This document shows, one piece after another, positions 43,328 to 52,159 of a DNA stretch of 64,000 nt. The notes beneath the pieces were generated by a model. It made no database searches. It was given only the letters and a program-made list of their open reading frames with translations, and was not told the origin of the DNA. Where the stretch lies: assembly GCF_963676935.1 (NCBI RefSeq), contig NZ_OY781470.1:682001-746000 (forward strand), read 5' to 3'. A program made the position numbers and the translations under genes. The stretch is from Halarcobacter sp. Its GTDB lineage: Bacteria; Campylobacterota; Campylobacteria; Campylobacterales; Arcobacteraceae. Position 1 is the first letter of the stretch, and each line of letters begins with the position of its first letter.

Positions 43328-43813
43328 ATGACTAAAAACAAAAATGATTTAAAAAGTTTAATAATATCTTCAGTAGCTATTATTGCAATAGTTTTGGGAT
43401 ATTTTCTAATTGATTTTAATGTTTTATATCAATCTTTTAAAGGTGAAGTAAAATTTGTTACTCAAAAAGCAGATTGTGATTTACATAAAAGAAGTTGTAC
43501 CATAACAATACAGGATGGTACAACTTTTGAATTAAGTATAACACCTAAAGATATTCCTTTAATGAAACCTTTGAAATTTACCATAAAAAGTAATAATCCT
43601 AATTTAGAAAAGTTAAATTTAAATATTTATGCTACAAATATGTTTATGGGAGATTTTAATTTACCTATTAAGAATTTATCAAATGGAAATTATGAAGCAA
43701 TTGGCACACTTCCTACTTGTCCTGTTGGAGATATGAAGTGGAATGCAGAAATAAGAATTGAAAAATTAAATGAAACAATTGGAGCAAGATTCCAATTTAA
43801 AACGGATATATAA
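43328..43813 (+). CDS. Membrane-anchored periplasmic protein between PCuAC and SCO
   Basis: 161 residues. One N-terminal membrane helix (about 10-30) and a periplasmic beta-rich domain. It has three Cys (CDLHKRSC and TLPTCPVGDMKW) and a Met-containing stretch NMFMGDFNLPI that could bind copper. Domain length and the FxxxGDxxxP pattern are compatible with FixH-like or copper-accessory folds, but no family is assigned with confidence. Its stop shares one base with the SCO ATG, so it works in the same operon. Confidence 0.7.
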   Translation: MTKNKNDLKSLIISSVAIIAIVLGYFLIDFNVLYQSFKGEVKFVTQKADCDLHKRSCTITIQDGTTFELSITPKDIPLMKPLKFTIKSNNPNLEKLNLNIYATNMFMGDFNLPIKNLSNGNYEAIGTLPTCPVGDMKWNAEIRIEKLNETIGARFQFKTDI

Positions 43814-44385
43814 TGAGAATGATTTCAAAACTAAGTATTGTAGTTGTTATTGCAGCTCTTTTAATTGTATTTTTAAAACCATATGTTGACGAATACAAAG
43901 AAGCAAAAAAATATGATTTTAAAGTAAACACTTTAGATGGTGAAGTGACTAAAGAAAGTTTCAAAGGAAAGGCTTTAGCTGTTTACTTTGGTTATACATA
44001 TTGTCCAGATGTATGTCCTACATCATTAAGTAGTTTATCAAGTGCATTAAAAAAATTTGATAAAGAAAAAACTGATAACTTTGTAGGTTTATTTATAAGT
44101 GTAGACCCTAATAGAGATACTTTAAAAAATCTAAAAGAGTATGCACATTATTTTAATAAAAATTTTATTGGTGCTACATCAACTAAAGAAAATATAGATG
44201 ATATCACAAGTAGGTATGGATCATATTATAAGAAGATACCTTTAGAAAATTCTGCAATGGGATATTCTGTTTCACATACATCATTTATCTATTTATTTGA
44301 TAAAAATGGGAGATTTGTTGCAAAAGTTGATCATTTTTCAGACCCAAGTAAAATTGAAGAAAGCTTAAAGAAAATATTAAATTAG
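43813..44385 (+). CDS. SCO1/SenC family copper-delivery protein
   Basis: 190 residues with an N-terminal membrane anchor (about 5-22). The thioredoxin-like fold carries the copper ligands C-x3-C in YCPDVCP and a distal His in VSHTSFIYLF. Members insert copper into the CuA centre of cytochrome oxidase or reduce its Cys. The ATG overlaps the stop of the preceding gene by one base. Last gene of the three-gene operon. Confidence 0.93.
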   Translation: MRMISKLSIVVVIAALLIVFLKPYVDEYKEAKKYDFKVNTLDGEVTKESFKGKALAVYFGYTYCPDVCPTSLSSLSSALKKFDKEKTDNFVGLFISVDPNRDTLKNLKEYAHYFNKNFIGATSTKENIDDITSRYGSYYKKIPLENSAMGYSVSHTSFIYLFDKNGRFVAKVDHFSDPSKIEESLKKILN

Positions 44386-44410
44386 TATAATTATTATATT
44401 TACTATAACT

Positions 44411-44432
44411 TGTCAAGAAAATGTCAAGAAAT
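44411..44432 (+). promoter_or_regulatory. 11-bp direct repeats, probable response-regulator site before nhaA/RR/HK
   Basis: TGTCAAGAAAA and TGTCAAGAAAT in tandem with an 11-bp period, the spacing used by OmpR-type regulators. A related pair is found at 47916-47937. The adjacent operon encodes such a regulator. Confidence 0.7.
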
Positions 44433-44446
44433 AATGTATAAATCTA

Positions 44447-44467
44447 TTGACATTAATAGGGTATAAT
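44447..44467 (+). promoter_or_regulatory. Promoter elements of the nhaA operon
   Basis: TTGACA (44447-44452), then TATAAT (44462-44467) 9 bases later. Direct repeats start exactly 36 bases before TTGACA, the same spacing as in the second copy. With a 9-base gap, TTGACA is more likely part of the regulator or extended site than a -35 box. Confidence 0.5.
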
Positions 44468-44511
44468 TTTACATTTAAAAATAAAAATTTACGAATTTAA
44501 TAGGATTTAAA

Positions 44512-45867
44512 ATGAAATTATATGCACCTTGGGAAAAGGCTTTTAAAAAAGTCTCTACCCCCTTTGAAGAATTTTTACATGCACAAACTACAACAGGGTT
44601 GATATTAATGGTAACAACAGTATTAGCATTAATTCTTGCTAATACAACATTATATGAAACTTATTCTCACTTTTTTCATATGAATATTGATCTTAATGTT
44701 GGTTCTTGGGCTTTTTCTCACTCGTTACATCATTGGATAAATGATGGACTTATGGCTATTTTCTTTTTTCTTATTGGATTAGAGATAAAAAGAGAGATAA
44801 CAGCAGGAGAACTTTCAAATATAAAAGTTGCAATTCTCCCAATCTTAGCTGCTATTGGAGGTATGGTTTTTCCTGCACTAATTTATACAAGCTTAAATTA
44901 TGGAACTCTAGGCTCAAATGGTTGGGGAATTCCTATGGCAACAGATATTGCATTTGCAATTAGTGCTTTAGTTTTATTAGGGAAAAGAATTCCAACTACA
45001 CTTGTAACATTTTTAGTTGCATTGGCTATTGTTGATGATTTAGGTGCGGTTATTGTTATTGCATTATTTTACACTGAAACAATAAATATATTGCCTTTAG
45101 GTTTAGCTGGAGTTATGCTTTTAATAATGATCTCTTTTAATAGATTTGGGATACATATGATTTTGCCATATTTTATAGTTGGTTTATTTATGTGGTTTTT
45201 TATGCTTGAATCAGGTGTTCATGCTACAATTGCCGGTGTATTAGCAGCTTTAGCAATACCTTCAAAACCTAAAAGAGTTCCAGCTAGTCTTACAAAAGAC
45301 ACTAGAGTTTTGTTAGATGAGTATGAAAAATATCCAGAGCAAGAAAATTTTGAATTACATGAAAAACAAAAAAAGATTTTAACAAATATAAAAGATAAAA
45401 TTGATGAAGTAGGCACTCCTGCTGCAAGACTAGAACATGGACTTCATTTACCTGTGGCACTTATTGTTATTCCTATTTTTGCCCTTGCTAATGCTGGAAT
45501 TAAAATCGATTTTTCTTCTATTGGTTCAACTATACTTGAGCCAGTTTCTTTAGGTATTATTGCTGGTTTAATTTTAGGAAAAGTTATAGGGATATTTGGA
45601 GTATCTTGGCTTGCTATTAAATTAAAACTTGCAGAGCTTCCAAAAGGAAGTTCAATGAATCAAATTTTTGGAGTAGCATTTTTAGGTGGAATAGGTTTTA
45701 CTATGTCAATCTTTGTTGCAGATTTAGCTTTTATAGGGAATCCAGAGCTTATATTTCAAGCAAAAATTGGAATTCTTAGTGCTTCATTATTTTCAGGTTT
45801 ATTTGGATATTTTTGGTTAAAGTCAGTATCTTCACACAATGATGAGATTAAAAGTAAAGGTCAATAG
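44512..45867 (+). CDS. nhaA: Na+/H+ antiporter NhaA (second copy)
   Basis: 451 residues, about 12 membrane helices. Transport site in LAIVDDLGAVIVIA; other family segments are HHWINDGLMAIFFFLIGLEIKRE, IPMATDIAFAISALV, and GGIGFTMSIFV. Like the first copy it has a long polar insert (about 255-300). Sequence differs from the first copy, so they are not recent duplicates. Start follows a TAGGA-type site 12 bases upstream. The last base of its stop begins the GTG of a response-regulator gene, so antiporter, regulator and kinase form one operon. Confidence 0.93.
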   Translation: MKLYAPWEKAFKKVSTPFEEFLHAQTTTGLILMVTTVLALILANTTLYETYSHFFHMNIDLNVGSWAFSHSLHHWINDGLMAIFFFLIGLEIKREITAGELSNIKVAILPILAAIGGMVFPALIYTSLNYGTLGSNGWGIPMATDIAFAISALVLLGKRIPTTLVTFLVALAIVDDLGAVIVIALFYTETINILPLGLAGVMLLIMISFNRFGIHMILPYFIVGLFMWFFMLESGVHATIAGVLAALAIPSKPKRVPASLTKDTRVLLDEYEKYPEQENFELHEKQKKILTNIKDKIDEVGTPAARLEHGLHLPVALIVIPIFALANAGIKIDFSSIGSTILEPVSLGIIAGLILGKVIGIFGVSWLAIKLKLAELPKGSSMNQIFGVAFLGGIGFTMSIFVADLAFIGNPELIFQAKIGILSASLFSGLFGYFWLKSVSSHNDEIKSKGQ

Positions 45868-46547
45868 TGAAAAATAAAAATGTACTCTTAATTGAAGATA
45901 ATATTGAGTTACAAAATTTAATAAGTAATTTTTTAAAAGCTTACAATTATGATTGTCATGTCTATTCACAACCTTTAGAGGCTTTAGAAGAGTTTAAATT
46001 AAATCATTCTATATATTCTATAGTAATATTAGATTTAGGACTTCCAGGTATGGATGGTTTTGATCTTTTTAAAAAATTAAAAGAGTTAAAAAATATTCCA
46101 ATTATCATCTCAACAGCAAGAGATGATATTGGAAATAAAATACATGGTTTTGAATTAGGCGCTGATGATTATCTTTCAAAACCTTATGAACCAAGAGAAT
46201 TAGTTTTAAGAATTGATGCAATATTAAAAAGAAATATAAATGACAATGAGATACAAATAAATGAATTAAAAATAGACTTAGATAAAAAAAGTGTATTTTT
46301 AGAAAATCATGAGATAGAATTTACAAAAATAGAATCAGAGATATTTTTTATGTTTATGAATAATATCAATAAAGTTGTTTCAAGAGAAGATATAATCAAT
46401 CAAACTTCATTAAAAAAAGATACAAAAAATAGAACAATTGATATGCATGTAAGTAATATAAGGTTTAAAATCAATGATGACTCAAAAGAGTCAAAATATA
46501 TTAAATCTGTATGGGGAATAGGGTATAAATTTATAAATGACAATTAG
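45867..46547 (+). CDS. OmpR-family response regulator in the nhaA operon
   Basis: 226 residues, GTG start overlapping the nhaA stop. Receiver domain at 1-120 with acidic pair E10-D11, phospho-acceptor D56 in VILDLGLPGMDG and a Lys in LSKPYEP. The C-terminal ~95 residues form a winged-helix domain (EFTKIESEIFFMFM, SNIRFKIN). It belongs with ArsRS/CrdRS-like systems of Campylobacterota. Direct repeats upstream of nhaA and of the peptide gene at 48005 are its likely targets. Overlaps the kinase gene by 11 bases. Confidence 0.9.
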   Translation: MKNKNVLLIEDNIELQNLISNFLKAYNYDCHVYSQPLEALEEFKLNHSIYSIVILDLGLPGMDGFDLFKKLKELKNIPIIISTARDDIGNKIHGFELGADDYLSKPYEPRELVLRIDAILKRNINDNEIQINELKIDLDKKSVFLENHEIEFTKIESEIFFMFMNNINKVVSREDIINQTSLKKDTKNRTIDMHVSNIRFKINDDSKESKYIKSVWGIGYKFINDN

Positions 46548-47913
46548 ACAACGACTTTTTATCTCTTTTTCTTTAATACTTCTTATTACTGTTTTTATAA
46601 TAGGGGTATTCTTTTATTCAATATATAATTTCAATGAAATACATAATTCTCAGATACATCGTTATGACCAGATAAGAAGAGTTGAAAAATTAAAAGAACA
46701 TAGCAACTCTTTTTCTTGGATTGTATTGGATATTATAACTGATTATGATAAATTGAGTATAGTTAAAGAAAGGCTTAACAAAGCAGAAGATATTTATAAA
46801 AGTGTACTTTTTTTACAAAATAAAACAATAGAAAATTCAGAATCAAATAGTGAAAAAAAGAATTTAGAGTTGATTTTTCTACATTTTAAAGAGATCAATT
46901 TTTTAATAAAAAATAGACTATATGAAATTGTAAAACAAAAACAAAGTAGTTTTGACAAATTTAATATTGATTTTGAAAAGTTAAGCAATGATACAAAAAA
47001 TTTACTTGACCAAGAGGTTGTTTATCTTCAAAATGAGCTTAATAAAACAGAAAAAAATAAAAATCAATTTATAGAAACTATAAAAATAGAAGTGGTTTTA
47101 TTACTTCTAATAGCATTTACCTTAGCTTTTGTAATTTCATCAAAAATTATAAAAGAGATAAAGGGGATGTTAGAGAAATTAAACAAAGGTGTTTTACAGC
47201 TATTTAATGATGATGAAAATAGTATAAAAGTAGATATTGGTAAAAACAATGAACTTAGTGAAATAACTAAAAATTTAAATTCATATTTAGAAAAACAAAG
47301 CGATATTATACATTCAAGAGAAGAGCTTTTAAGAAATATAAGTCATGAATTAAAAACTCCAATTACAAAAGGGAAATTTTTACTTGAAGATTTAAAGAAC
47401 AGTAAATATAAAATAGAAGTTGAACATATAAACAATGTATTTATAGATATAGAAGAGTTAACAAATAAATTACTTCAAAGGGAGAAATTAAATTTTGCTA
47501 TTTTAAAAACATACAAGTTTAAAGTAAGCAGTTTAATATTAGAGGCTTTATCGAAACTATCTATTGATGATGAATCAAAAATTATATTAGAAATAGATGA
47601 TGATTTTGAAATAGAAGCAGATAAATATTATATGACTATAGCATTAAAAAACTTGATTGATAATGCTATGAAATATGCATTAGAATTTCCTATTAAAATA
47701 AAAGCCAAAAACAAAATCTTGTTTGTTGAAAATATTGCAGATGAATTATCAAATGACTTGATATATTATATCAGACCCTTTACTAGAGAACCTAACCAAC
47801 AAATGGGACATGGTTTGGGTTTAAATATTGTAAATAAAATCATTCAAATGCATAAATTCAGATTGGGATATAACTACAAAAATTCACATAACATTTTTTA
47901 TATAGTTTTCTAG
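46537..47913 (+). CDS. ArsS-like sensor histidine kinase
   Basis: 458 residues. Membrane helices at about 8-28 and 183-203 bracket a periplasmic helical sensing domain of about 150 residues rich in Lys/Asn and one His-rich start (NEIHNSQIHRYDQ). HAMP-like linker at about 204-255; phospho-acceptor H270 in NISHELKTPITKGK, identical in form to ArsS of Helicobacter and Campylobacter. The ATP domain has NLIDNAMKYAL and MGHGLGLNIV; the DxGxG box is degenerate, as in other ArsS proteins. In H. pylori ArsS responds to acid. With NhaA in the same operon, a pH or sodium response is the most plausible role. Confidence 0.88.
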   Translation: MTIRQRLFISFSLILLITVFIIGVFFYSIYNFNEIHNSQIHRYDQIRRVEKLKEHSNSFSWIVLDIITDYDKLSIVKERLNKAEDIYKSVLFLQNKTIENSESNSEKKNLELIFLHFKEINFLIKNRLYEIVKQKQSSFDKFNIDFEKLSNDTKNLLDQEVVYLQNELNKTEKNKNQFIETIKIEVVLLLLIAFTLAFVISSKIIKEIKGMLEKLNKGVLQLFNDDENSIKVDIGKNNELSEITKNLNSYLEKQSDIIHSREELLRNISHELKTPITKGKFLLEDLKNSKYKIEVEHINNVFIDIEELTNKLLQREKLNFAILKTYKFKVSSLILEALSKLSIDDESKIILEIDDDFEIEADKYYMTIALKNLIDNAMKYALEFPIKIKAKNKILFVENIADELSNDLIYYIRPFTREPNQQMGHGLGLNIVNKIIQMHKFRLGYNYKNSHNIFYIVF

Positions 47914-47915
47914 TT

Positions 47916-47937
47916 TGTCAAGAAAATGTAAAGAATT
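47916..47937 (+). promoter_or_regulatory. Second copy of the 11-bp direct-repeat site
   Basis: TGTCAAGAAAA followed by TGTAAAGAATT (8 of 11 matches). First unit identical to that at 44411. It starts 3 bases after the kinase stop and precedes a 25-codon gene. Confidence 0.65.
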
Positions 47938-47951
47938 ATTACCTTTTATAA

Positions 47952-47972
47952 TTGACATAAATAATGTAAAAT
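47952..47972 (+). promoter_or_regulatory. Promoter elements before the 25-residue peptide gene
   Basis: TTGACA (47952-47957) and TAAAAT (47967-47972). The spacings (36 bases from repeat to TTGACA, 15 from TTGACA to the -10) equal those before nhaA at 44411-44467. Confidence 0.5.
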
Positions 47973-48004
47973 TTTATTAAGAATTAAAATTAAAAGGATG
48001 TGTT

Positions 48005-48082
48005 ATGAAGTTTGTAGTTAAATATGTTGTATTCGTTGTTGTATCATTTCTTACAATAGGTTTAATCAGTTCAAGCTTTTAA
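48005..48082 (+). CDS. 25-residue hydrophobic membrane peptide
   Basis: ATG 48005, with AAAAGGA ending 6 bases before; 25 codons to TAA at 48080-48082. The peptide is one membrane helix, MKFVVKYVVFVVVSFLTIGL, ending in ISSSF. A promoter copy matching that of nhaA lies upstream and a hairpin terminator downstream, so this is a complete transcription unit. It resembles known stress-induced single-helix peptides that tune membrane transporters or kinases. Function inferred only from co-regulation with the NhaA/two-component operon. Confidence 0.65.
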   Translation: MKFVVKYVVFVVVSFLTIGLISSSF

Positions 48083-48108
48083 ATCTAGAAAAGAAAAAAT
48101 TCCATATT

Positions 48109-48139
48109 GAAAAGTTAGAGTTCAACCATCTAGCTTTTC
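48109..48139 (+). terminator. Terminator of the small peptide gene
   Basis: GAAAAGTTAGA and TCTAGCTTTTC with a 9-base loop and one wobble, ending in TTTTC. 27 bases after the stop. Confidence 0.55.
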
Positions 48140-48236
48140 TTACTAATCAGAACCTTACTAAATCTCTCATCATATATCAAAAAATTTGTTTTTAAAATTA
48201 AACTTCTAAGTACTCCTTTTAATTTGATTCCTCTTA

Positions 48237-49385
48237 CTAATTATATGCTTTAAATAGTTTTCTACTTAAAAGAATAAAAAACATAATAAATACAAGTAAA
48301 GTTGCAAATAGTAAAATCGTCATATTCCAACCAAATTTATCATATACTATTGCTGGTATAATTGAACCAACTGCACCACCTATATAATAAAAACTTAGAT
48401 ACATCCCTGATGTTAATCCTCTTTGTGAAGCTTTAAGTGAATTTGCAAGTCTTGTTGAAACTGTATGAATAGTAAACATACCAACACAAAAAATAAATAC
48501 AACAGAAAATAAAATAAGAGCATTTGTACTTAAAAACATTAGTGTTGAGATGAGAAATATACTAAGCCCCGCAACAATAGTTCTTATCTCTTTTTTGAAA
48601 AAATTGATGATTTTATGTATTGTAAGTGAGATTATAATTCCCATTCCATAACCTAAATACAATAATCCAATTTGAGTTTCACTAGTATTTGGTAGTAACT
48701 CTTTTATTCTAAATGGTAAGATATTTAATAGCCCAGCAAATACGAAGAATACTATAAACATAAGAGTATAAATCACTATATATCTTTTATCTTTTAATAT
48801 ATGAACAATATCAAGCATTTTAGGTTTTACTAGCTCTGCATCTCCTCTAAATTCTATTTTACTTATTAAATAATAGGCTAAGAGTAGTGCAAAAGACAAA
48901 GAGATAAATACTATTCTCCATCCAAATTCTTCTGCTATAAAACCAGAAAATACTCTACCAACCATACCACCAAATACTGTTGCTGCAACATATATTGACA
49001 TATTTAGTTTTGTATTTTCTTTATCTTTTGCCAAAATTGTCATGGCACCTGTTAAAATTGCAGGGATTACAATAGCTTCAATTGTTCTAATTGTTAAAAA
49101 AATTTCATAACTGTTTGCAAGGGATAATGCAAAGTTGGTTATAAGTAAAGTAATAAGTGCAATTTTTAAAACAGTTTTAGTTTTGACCGATTCTAAAATA
49201 TAACCGTATATAATTGGGGATATTGCTAAAAACAACATAATTACAGCTGTAAAAGTGGATGCTTTTGTCATTGATACATCAAACTCTTTTGCTAATAGTG
49301 GCTGTAAAGGTTGAGTAGCATACATCACAGAAAGTAGAATTGTGATTGTATATACAATTATTATAAGTTTAGATTTTCTAGTCAA
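48237..49385 (-). CDS. MFS transporter (YnfM/AraJ-like)
   Basis: 382 residues with 12 membrane helices. The N-terminal loop has ATQPLQPLLAKEFDVSMTKAS, typical of the YnfM/arabinose-efflux group, and the second half has the motif SLKASQRGLTSGMYLSFYYIGGAVG. A drug or metabolite exporter driven by protons is likely, without a specific substrate. It lies one base downstream of the DUF59 gene that ends the suf operon (start 49385, previous stop 49386), so it may be co-transcribed with suf by read-through. Confidence 0.85.
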   Translation of the reverse strand: MTRKSKLIIIVYTITILLSVMYATQPLQPLLAKEFDVSMTKASTFTAVIMLFLAISPIIYGYILESVKTKTVLKIALITLLITNFALSLANSYEIFLTIRTIEAIVIPAILTGAMTILAKDKENTKLNMSIYVAATVFGGMVGRVFSGFIAEEFGWRIVFISLSFALLLAYYLISKIEFRGDAELVKPKMLDIVHILKDKRYIVIYTLMFIVFFVFAGLLNILPFRIKELLPNTSETQIGLLYLGYGMGIIISLTIHKIINFFKKEIRTIVAGLSIFLISTLMFLSTNALILFSVVFIFCVGMFTIHTVSTRLANSLKASQRGLTSGMYLSFYYIGGAVGSIIPAIVYDKFGWNMTILLFATLLVFIMFFILLSRKLFKAYN

Positions 49386-49727
49386 TTAAATAGCCGCTCC
49401 TGATGCTGATAAAATATCTCTTGCTTCGTCACTCATCTTAGAAGGTTCCCACATAGGTTCAAAAACTAAATGTACATTTGCTTCATCTACTTCTGGAACT
49501 TGTTTTGTATAATAGCTTACTTGCTCAACTAAACTATCACTTACAGGACATGATGGTGAGGTTAAAGTCATCTCAATAGTGCAATAAGTATAGTTGTTTT
49601 TTACTTCAAGTTCAATAGAATAAATCAATCCTAAATCATAGATATTTACTGGAATTTCTGGGTCATATACATTTTTTAAACTTTCAATAATCTTTTCTTT
49701 AATAGCATCTTTATTTAGTGATTCCAT
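49386..49727 (-). CDS. sufT: SUF-associated DUF59/MIP18-type protein (SufT-like)
   Basis: 113 residues. DUF59 signature: IIESLKNVYDPEIPVNIYDLGLIYSIE, and the conserved Cys in MTLTSPSCPVSDSLVEQV. Such proteins help deliver Fe-S clusters to target enzymes. It follows the sufE gene after 3 bases. The C-terminal PMWEPSKMSDEAR is typical for SufT-type members. Confidence 0.88.
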   Translation of the reverse strand: MESLNKDAIKEKIIESLKNVYDPEIPVNIYDLGLIYSIELEVKNNYTYCTIEMTLTSPSCPVSDSLVEQVSYYTKQVPEVDEANVHLVFEPMWEPSKMSDEARDILSASGAAI

Positions 49728-49730
49728 CTT

Positions 49731-50138
49731 TTATCCTTTTTGTGCAATCTCTTTTATTTTTTTAATCATTCCTATTACGCCACTTTGTCTATTTGGTGTA
49801 ATTACTTCAGATAAACCTAATTCATAAATAATATCCATATCTACATTTTTAAGAGTTTCTATATCTTCACCTGAAAATATCTCAAGAATTATATATATTA
49901 GTCCTTTAACAATAATTGCATCTGAAGTGCCTTTGAAATATAGTTTTCCATCTTTTTCTTCACTTATTAACCAAACTTGTGAGGTGCATCCATGAACAAT
50001 ATTTTCAGCAGTTTTATATTTATCCTCTAATGAGTCTAATTTTTTACCTAAATCAATAATATATTCATATTTTTGTAATTCATCTTCAAAAAAATCTAAA
50101 TCATCTTTTATATTTTCAACTTTTGTTTTTATTGACAT
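49731..50138 (-). CDS. sufE: SufE sulfur-acceptor protein
   Basis: 135 residues. The reactive Cys is in NIVHGCTSQVWLI, the site that accepts persulfide from SufS and raises its activity. YIIDLGKKLDSLEDKYK matches the family start. It lies 10 bases downstream of sufS in the suf operon. Confidence 0.92.
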   Translation of the reverse strand: MSIKTKVENIKDDLDFFEDELQKYEYIIDLGKKLDSLEDKYKTAENIVHGCTSQVWLISEEKDGKLYFKGTSDAIIVKGLIYIILEIFSGEDIETLKNVDMDIIYELGLSEVITPNRQSGVIGMIKKIKEIAQKG

Positions 50139-50148
50139 TTATATTCCT

Positions 50149-51330
50149 TTAGTTTAACATCTCTAAAGCTTTTTTTAGAGCTTCTATTAGTTTATTAATA
50201 TCTTCATAGTCATTGTAAAAAGCTAAAGAAACTCTAATTGTTCCTCTTATATTAAGTTGTTTCATAATTGGTTGTGCACAATGGTGTCCAACTCTTATAG
50301 CAATACCCATTTTATCTAATAGTATTCCAATATCATCATGGGAAATATTTTCAAAATTAAAACTTTTGCTTCCTATACAGTTTTCACTATCATTATAAAA
50401 AATTATTCCAGGAAGTTTTTCAAGTTCAAGCTCAAGATAATTGTAAAGATCTTTTTCTATTATCTCTATATTTTCATATCCTATATGTTTTAGATATTTT
50501 AAAGCCTCTCCAAAACCAATAACTCCTGCAATATTTTGTGTTCCTGCTTCAAATTTAAAAGGTGCATCAAGTAGAGTGGAACTATTATAATCAACTTCAT
50601 GAATAGTCGCACCACCTGTTTGATAAGGTTTTAACTCTTTTAAATATTTATCTTTTACATAAATAGCCCCAACTCCTGTTGGTCCAAATGTTTTGTGTGA
50701 GGAGATAGCCACAAAATCTACATCTAATTCTTTTACATCCATTTTTGTATGTGCTAAACTTTGTGCGGCATCTATTAAAACTACACTATCATATTTGTGA
50801 GCTAGGTGAATTATTTTTATAATATCGTGAACTTTTCCAAAAGCATTTGATATATGAGTTATACTTACAAAAGATTTTGGATTGTTTTTTAAAATTTTTT
50901 CATAATCCTCAAAATCGAAATTTAGGTTACTATCGCACTTTACAACCTCAAGTCCATTGTTTAAACTTCTTCCTTGCATATGCCATGGAACAATATTTGA
51001 ATGGTGTTCTAATGAAGAGATAATAACAGTTTTATAATCCTTTGTAAAAGAATTAGCAATAAAATTGATTGACTCACTCACTCCCTTAGTAAAAATTATC
51101 TCTTCTTTCGAAGATGCATTTATGAACTCTTTTAAAATGTTTCTACTCTCTTCATATTTTTGTGTTGCAGTATTTGCATCATTAAAACTACTTCTATGAG
51201 TATTTGCACAATATTTTTCATAATATTCTACTTGCGAATCGATAACACATTTAGGCTTTTGTGTTGTTGCTGCATTATCTAGATATACTGTATTTGAGTG
51301 TTTGAAGTATGGAAAATCTTTTTTAAACAT
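50149..51330 (-). CDS. sufS: Cysteine desulfurase SufS
   Basis: 393 residues, group II cysteine desulfurase. PLP Lys in SSHKTFGPTGVGAI; catalytic Cys at about 351 in RVGHHCAQPIM with the short loop of SufS-type enzymes. It removes sulfur from cysteine for cluster assembly by SufBCD, passing it through SufE. Its start overlaps the sufD end by 8 bases. The start codon for MFKKDFPYFKHS has good spacing to a GAGAA site. Confidence 0.93.
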   Translation of the reverse strand: MFKKDFPYFKHSNTVYLDNAATTQKPKCVIDSQVEYYEKYCANTHRSSFNDANTATQKYEESRNILKEFINASSKEEIIFTKGVSESINFIANSFTKDYKTVIISSLEHHSNIVPWHMQGRSLNNGLEVVKCDSNLNFDFEDYEKILKNNPKSFVSITHISNAFGKVHDIIKIIHLAHKYDSVVLIDAAQSLAHTKMDVKELDVDFVAISSHKTFGPTGVGAIYVKDKYLKELKPYQTGGATIHEVDYNSSTLLDAPFKFEAGTQNIAGVIGFGEALKYLKHIGYENIEIIEKDLYNYLELELEKLPGIIFYNDSENCIGSKSFNFENISHDDIGILLDKMGIAIRVGHHCAQPIMKQLNIRGTIRVSLAFYNDYEDINKLIEALKKALEMLN

Positions 51331-52159
51331 TTCTTTCTCCCTCTAATTCTTGAAGAAATTCTTTTATTTTAATATCTTCTATATTATCGTATACTTCATT
51401 TTCAAAAGCTTTTAGAAGCATCTGTTTTGCTTTTTTATTCTCTATACCTCTTGATTCTAAATATAAAAGTTGTTCTTTATTTAAACTCCCAGTTGTAGCA
51501 CCATGGGCAGCTTCAAGCTCATCAATATTTATTTCAAGATGAGGTTGTGCAAAAATTACTGCATCATCACTTAATAATATTGTATTAGAGTTTTGTAACA
51601 CTTTTGAGTTTAATGCTTCTTCATTTACTACACTTAAAGCTTCAAATGTTGCTTTTGAAGAATCATCTAGAATATGTTTGTATTTAATATCACTAAAACA
51701 ATTTTGATTATTGTGAAATGTTTTAAATATAGATTTTGAATTAGTAGTGTTTGCTATTTTTACTAAACCATAAATATTTAGATTAGAATTAATACTATTT
51801 AGTTTAGTATTAAATTGATTGATATTTTTACCTTTTCCTAATTCTATATTAGTCATCTTTATCTTTGCATCATTTTTTAAATCAATATTGTATTCTAATT
51901 CAATATTTGAATTTTCACCAATATTTTGATATTTCATATATTCTAAATTTCCATTATCTTCAACTATTAATTCTCTCGTAAATTTTTCATTTAAGTCATT
52001 TCCTGCAAATACTTCTATAATAGAAGCTTTAATACCCTTTTTTATTCTTATTTTCAAAGAATTAGTTTTTTCCTCTTTGGGATAATATATTAATTTTATA
52101 GGTTCATTTGTATTTTCATCAATTAAAAGTTCTTCATTTTTAAGATTCATAAGTCTCAT
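51323..52159 (-). CDS. sufD: SufD component of the SUF scaffold (short)
   Basis: 278 residues, shorter than E. coli SufD (about 420) since the N-terminal helical region is reduced. The right-handed beta-helix core and the end AHGATTGSLNKEQLLYLESRGI with the conserved His-Gly are clear. It forms the SufBC2D complex where clusters are built. Overlaps sufC by 20 bases and sufS by 8. Confidence 0.88.
   Translation of the reverse strand: MRLMNLKNEELLIDENTNEPIKLIYYPKEEKTNSLKIRIKKGIKASIIEVFAGNDLNEKFTRELIVEDNGNLEYMKYQNIGENSNIELEYNIDLKNDAKIKMTNIELGKGKNINQFNTKLNSINSNLNIYGLVKIANTTNSKSIFKTFHNNQNCFSDIKYKHILDDSSKATFEALSVVNEEALNSKVLQNSNTILLSDDAVIFAQPHLEINIDELEAAHGATTGSLNKEQLLYLESRGIENKKAKQMLLKAFENEVYDNIEDIKIKEFLQELEGERNV

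Noticed and set aside
44447-44467. Classical sigma-70 promoter with TTGACA as the -35 box
   Set aside because: The 9-base gap to TATAAT is far too short for a -35/-10 pair; TTGACA is more likely part of a regulator site.
29644-45867. The two nhaA genes as a recent tandem duplication
   Set aside because: Their sequences and inserts differ throughout and the contexts are unrelated.
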